Origin: Syntrophaceae bacterium UBA1163
GTDB taxonomy: Bacteria > Desulfobacterota > BSN033 > UBA1163
DNA: 17,034 nt
NCBI GenBank assembly: GCA_002311635.1
Contig: DBZJ01000028.1
Span: forward strand, 24,840 to 41,873
Reading direction: 5' to 3'
The notes beneath the pieces are model-generated. The model did no database searches, was not told the DNA's origin, and was given only the letters and a program-made list of their open reading frames with translations. This document shows positions 15,084 to 17,034 of this stretch, piece by piece. The position numbers were made by a program, and so were the translations under genes. The stretch's first letter is position 1, and each line of letters opens with the position of its first letter.

Positions 15084-16001
15084 TTAATTTGCATTTGATT
15101 GCTTGGCACCCTCACCTGGCGCAGGTTGACCCACCCGAGCAGGATAGCGATGAACTAAGCGCAAGTATTTCACATCCGGAAACCCGAGGGTCATCGCTGC
15201 ATAACATTTATGATCTGCCGGGATGCCCAGCCATCGTTTAATCTTCGAGGAATGGTTTGCCGCATTGACCAGGAAGCCGTTGAAGCAACAACCGAGCCCC
15301 AGGCTGTGGGCCATCAGGGAGCAGTTGTAAAGGGCTACCGAGCAATTGAAGGACGAGCTCCTGTCCCAGGATTCTGCGTGGGCGAGGATCACCACGGGCG
15401 CATGGTGGAACAGGCGATCTTTGCCTTGCCTGATCAGCTCGTTTGCATATTCCATCTTAGGAAGTGATTCACGCAGGTACTCCGCAATCTTTCTGCCCGC
15501 CACGAGAGAGACGATGAGCATACCGAACCGTCCCCGGATTCGGGAAAACATCTTATCGTAAAAGGTGATCGTCTTCTTTCTTAACTCGGCGATCTGATCC
15601 GGCGACGTGACCGCCGTATAGTGGACGTTCTCGCTATTGGATCCGGTGGGCGCATACCTTCCCGCGTTGAGAATCTTGTTCAAGATTTCCTCCGGAACAG
15701 GGTCGCTGGTGTAGAGCCGGACCGAGCGCCTCTCGCGCAGGAGAAGCTCCAAATTCTCAGGAGACGTTGCAGGCACCTCGCCCTTGCTCGGGTGACCGTC
15801 CAAAACGGCTCCTTCATGAAGAATGGCAGCCGTCGGGCATACCGCTCCACAGTGCTCGCAGCCGATACACCAATCACCCCTGACCACGGCGGCTTTGGCC
15901 TCAACCATCTCCAGGACAAAACTCGGGCAGATCGCAACGCACCGTTGGCAGGCAATACAATCCTCTGTGATCACCACCGGTGGGTTCACCTTCTGTTTCA
16001 T
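15084..16001 (-). CDS. Ferredoxin-nitroreductase fusion flavoprotein
   Basis: This is a cytoplasmic FMN-dependent nitroreductase-family oxidoreductase with its own electron-transfer domain. Of 305 residues, the first 60 form a 2x[4Fe-4S] ferredoxin domain: CIACQRCVAICP (Cys 15, 18, 21, 25) and CIGCEHCGAVCP (Cys 45, 48, 51, 55), all eight ligands present. The nitroreductase domain follows, starting with the FMN-binding RRSVRLY and including AGRYAPTGSNSENVHY, LGLGCCFNGF and AAMTLGFP. Fusions of this kind are typical of strict anaerobes and probably let reduced ferredoxin feed the flavin; the physiological acceptor is unknown. The ATG at 16001 has GAAAGGA about ten bases upstream. It runs convergent to the ThDP gene and divergent from the dehydrogenase at 16328. 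A near-palindrome at 16051-16069 lies in its upstream region. Confidence 0.9.
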   Translation of the reverse strand: MKQKVNPPVVITEDCIACQRCVAICPSFVLEMVEAKAAVVRGDWCIGCEHCGAVCPTAAILHEGAVLDGHPSKGEVPATSPENLELLLRERRSVRLYTSDPVPEEILNKILNAGRYAPTGSNSENVHYTAVTSPDQIAELRKKTITFYDKMFSRIRGRFGMLIVSLVAGRKIAEYLRESLPKMEYANELIRQGKDRLFHHAPVVILAHAESWDRSSSFNCSVALYNCSLMAHSLGLGCCFNGFLVNAANHSSKIKRWLGIPADHKCYAAMTLGFPDVKYLRLVHRYPARVGQPAPGEGAKQSNAN

Positions 16002-16050
16002 TGTCCGGGTATCCTTTCTTTCAAAATGTATTAGCCAGGATGGCGAAAAC

Positions 16051-16069
16051 GATTCGAATTATTTGAATC
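16051..16069. promoter_or_regulatory. Candidate operator upstream of the nitroreductase gene
   Basis: GATTCGAAT (16051-16059), one base, ATTTGAATC (16061-16069) is a 19-bp palindrome with one mismatched pair per half-site. It lies 50-68 bases upstream of the nitroreductase ATG, a position suited to a dimeric transcription factor. No regulator gene is visible in the window, so the binding protein is unknown. Confidence 0.35.
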
Positions 16070-16262
16070 ATGCAACGCCGAACCCCTTTCGTCAAATGCC
16101 TATGCTTTATCATTCGAATAGAGATCGGAATATCTGTCTTTGATCTCTTTATTCCGCAATCCGAAATTGGATATTGCAATCCCCATCCATTCAGTTTAAA
16201 AAGAGTACAGATTTGTCAGCTCTTGCCGTTTGCGGCCAGTTTTTGATCAGATCCCTTGACTT

Positions 16263-16286
16263 CGATATTAGACTTAAACAATATCG
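16263..16286. promoter_or_regulatory. Candidate operator upstream of the dehydrogenase gene
   Basis: CGATATT (16263-16269) and AATATCG (16280-16286) form a perfect 7-bp dyad around a 10-base spacer, right behind a -35-like TTGACT. Such sites commonly bind TetR-, GntR- or LysR-type dimers. The location 40 bases before the dehydrogenase start fits a repressor site, but this is inference only. Confidence 0.35.
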
Positions 16287-16327
16287 GTGCCGACAAGGTT
16301 GGAAAATACGCGATTTTAGGAGGGACG

Positions 16328-17020
16328 ATGCAATCCAATAAAGCAATTCGCATTTTTGCCGGGGCGACTGCCATTGTCACTGGTGGAGCCTCGGGAATCG
16401 GTCAAGCTCTTGCCGAGGGGTTAGCAAAACGTGGGAGCGAGGTGATCTTGGCTGATCTTCAGGTCGATTTAGCGGAGAAAATCGCCTCAGAAATCCATGC
16501 CTCCGGCGGCAGAGCAAAGGGGGTGAAAGTAGATGTGACGGATTTTCTTGCTATGGAAAGGTTGGTCCAAGAGGCCTTCGAGCGTACGGGACGATTAGAT
16601 TATATCTTTAATAATGCGGGCATTGCCATCGGTGGCCCCGTCCGTCTTTATGGTATCGAAGATTGGAATCAAATCATCGATGTCAATCTCCGTGGCGTGA
16701 TCAACGGAATTTAAGCTGCTTACAAGTTGATGATCGCCCAGGGGTTCGGACATATTATCAATACTGCCTCCATGGCTGGGCTTCTACCCGGTCCAGGAAA
16801 CGTGGCCTATACAACGACGAAGCACGCCGTGGTCGGTCTTTCAAAATCGCTGCGAGCCGAGGCGGCCCAGGCGGGGGTTCGCGTAAGTGTCTTATGCCCT
16901 GGCCTTATTCGTACGCCTATTTTAGAAGGAGGGAAGTATGGAAAAATGCTTATGGACATCCCTCCTGAAAAAGTGCGTCCACTGTGGGAAAAGCTCAAGC
17001 CCATTCCCCCTGATTTATAA
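16328..17020 (+). pseudogene. Short-chain dehydrogenase/reductase interrupted by an in-frame stop
   Basis: This is an NAD(P)-dependent classical SDR. The ATG at 16328 follows AGGAGGGAC, a good ribosome binding site. Motifs are in order: TGGASGIG (18-25) for cofactor binding, an NNAG in FNNAGIAIGG, and then, all in the same reading frame, catalytic Ser148 in NTASMAG, Tyr161 and Lys165 in AYTTTK. Codon 129 is TAA (16712-16714), between GVINGI and AAYKLMIAQ, where relatives usually carry a sidechain residue and continue. The frame after the stop is intact with no shift, so a single base change explains it. The frame ends again at TAA 17018-17020 after PPDL, short of the usual 260-290 residues; the following codons (Ala-Met-Pro-Glu) could continue the protein, so this may be a second nonsense codon. 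Either a recent pseudogene or sequence error. Substrate unknown. Confidence 0.8.
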
Positions 17021-17034
17021 GCTATGCCAGAAAA

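Larger units (their letters stand above)
16002..16327. other. Divergent intergenic region between nitroreductase and dehydrogenase genes
   Basis: This stretch of 326 bases has no gene. It contains several dyads: a 19-bp near-palindrome (16051-16069), AGAGATC (16120-16126) pairing with GATCTCT (16142-16148), and CGATATT/AATATCG (16263-16286). It also holds the short repeat ATTCCGCAATC (16151-16161). A TTGACT at 16256-16261 could be a weak -35 box, but no good -10 follows. Confidence 0.5.

Noticed and set aside
16712..16714. Stop-codon recoding (TAA read as an amino acid) in the SDR gene
   Set aside because: Known bacterial recoding uses TGA or TAG. Other genes in the window stop normally, and addB uses TAA at its natural end.

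Overview
The window reads as ordinary chromosomal DNA from an anaerobic Gram-negative bacterium. Desulfobacterota (the former Deltaproteobacteria) is my best guess. The reasons are the lon-era-rodZ-like housekeeping run, an AddAB recombination pair with an Fe-S nuclease, a two-cluster ferredoxin-nitroreductase fusion, and intergenic DNA full of short palindromic and GC-rich repeats of the kind common in that group. The lineage is an inference; no rRNA or tRNA is present to settle it.

Layout. Bases 22-444 (minus) encode single-stranded DNA-binding protein. A 560-base gene-poor stretch with a palindromic dispersed repeat follows. Then, on the plus strand: a TlpA-like thioredoxin (1003-1575), Lon protease behind a near-consensus sigma70 promoter (1636-3969), the GTPase Era (4062-4973), a RodZ-like HTH/membrane protein overlapping Era's stop region through its ribosome binding site (4985-5854), and an unrecognised charged protein (5931-6422). 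A 330-base gap holds a 43-codon antisense micro-ORF, a possible terminator and a promoter. Next come addA (6752-9832) and addB (9845-12670), which are tightly coupled and should form one helicase-nuclease for double-strand break processing.

From 12671 the character changes to accessory DNA. There is a 77-residue unknown protein on the minus strand with a start-less, cysteine-bearing open frame just upstream of it; a clearly GC-richer ThDP-dependent enzyme of the acetolactate synthase type (13379-14944) with its own promoter; a convergent ferredoxin-nitroreductase (15084-16001, minus); and a short-chain dehydrogenase (16328-17020) interrupted by an in-frame TAA. The last three could be a small redox/carbon-metabolism module, but the sequence does not show a shared pathway.

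I do not see a convincing new multi-gene system. The points most worth a second look are: the Lon linker, where the expected coiled-coil segment is replaced by a Pro/Gly-rich stretch that looks like translated intergenic repeat; the two small hidden frames (6474-6605 and 13015-13215, minus); the nearly leaderless addA promoter arrangement; and the nonsense-interrupted dehydrogenase with all its catalytic residues intact.
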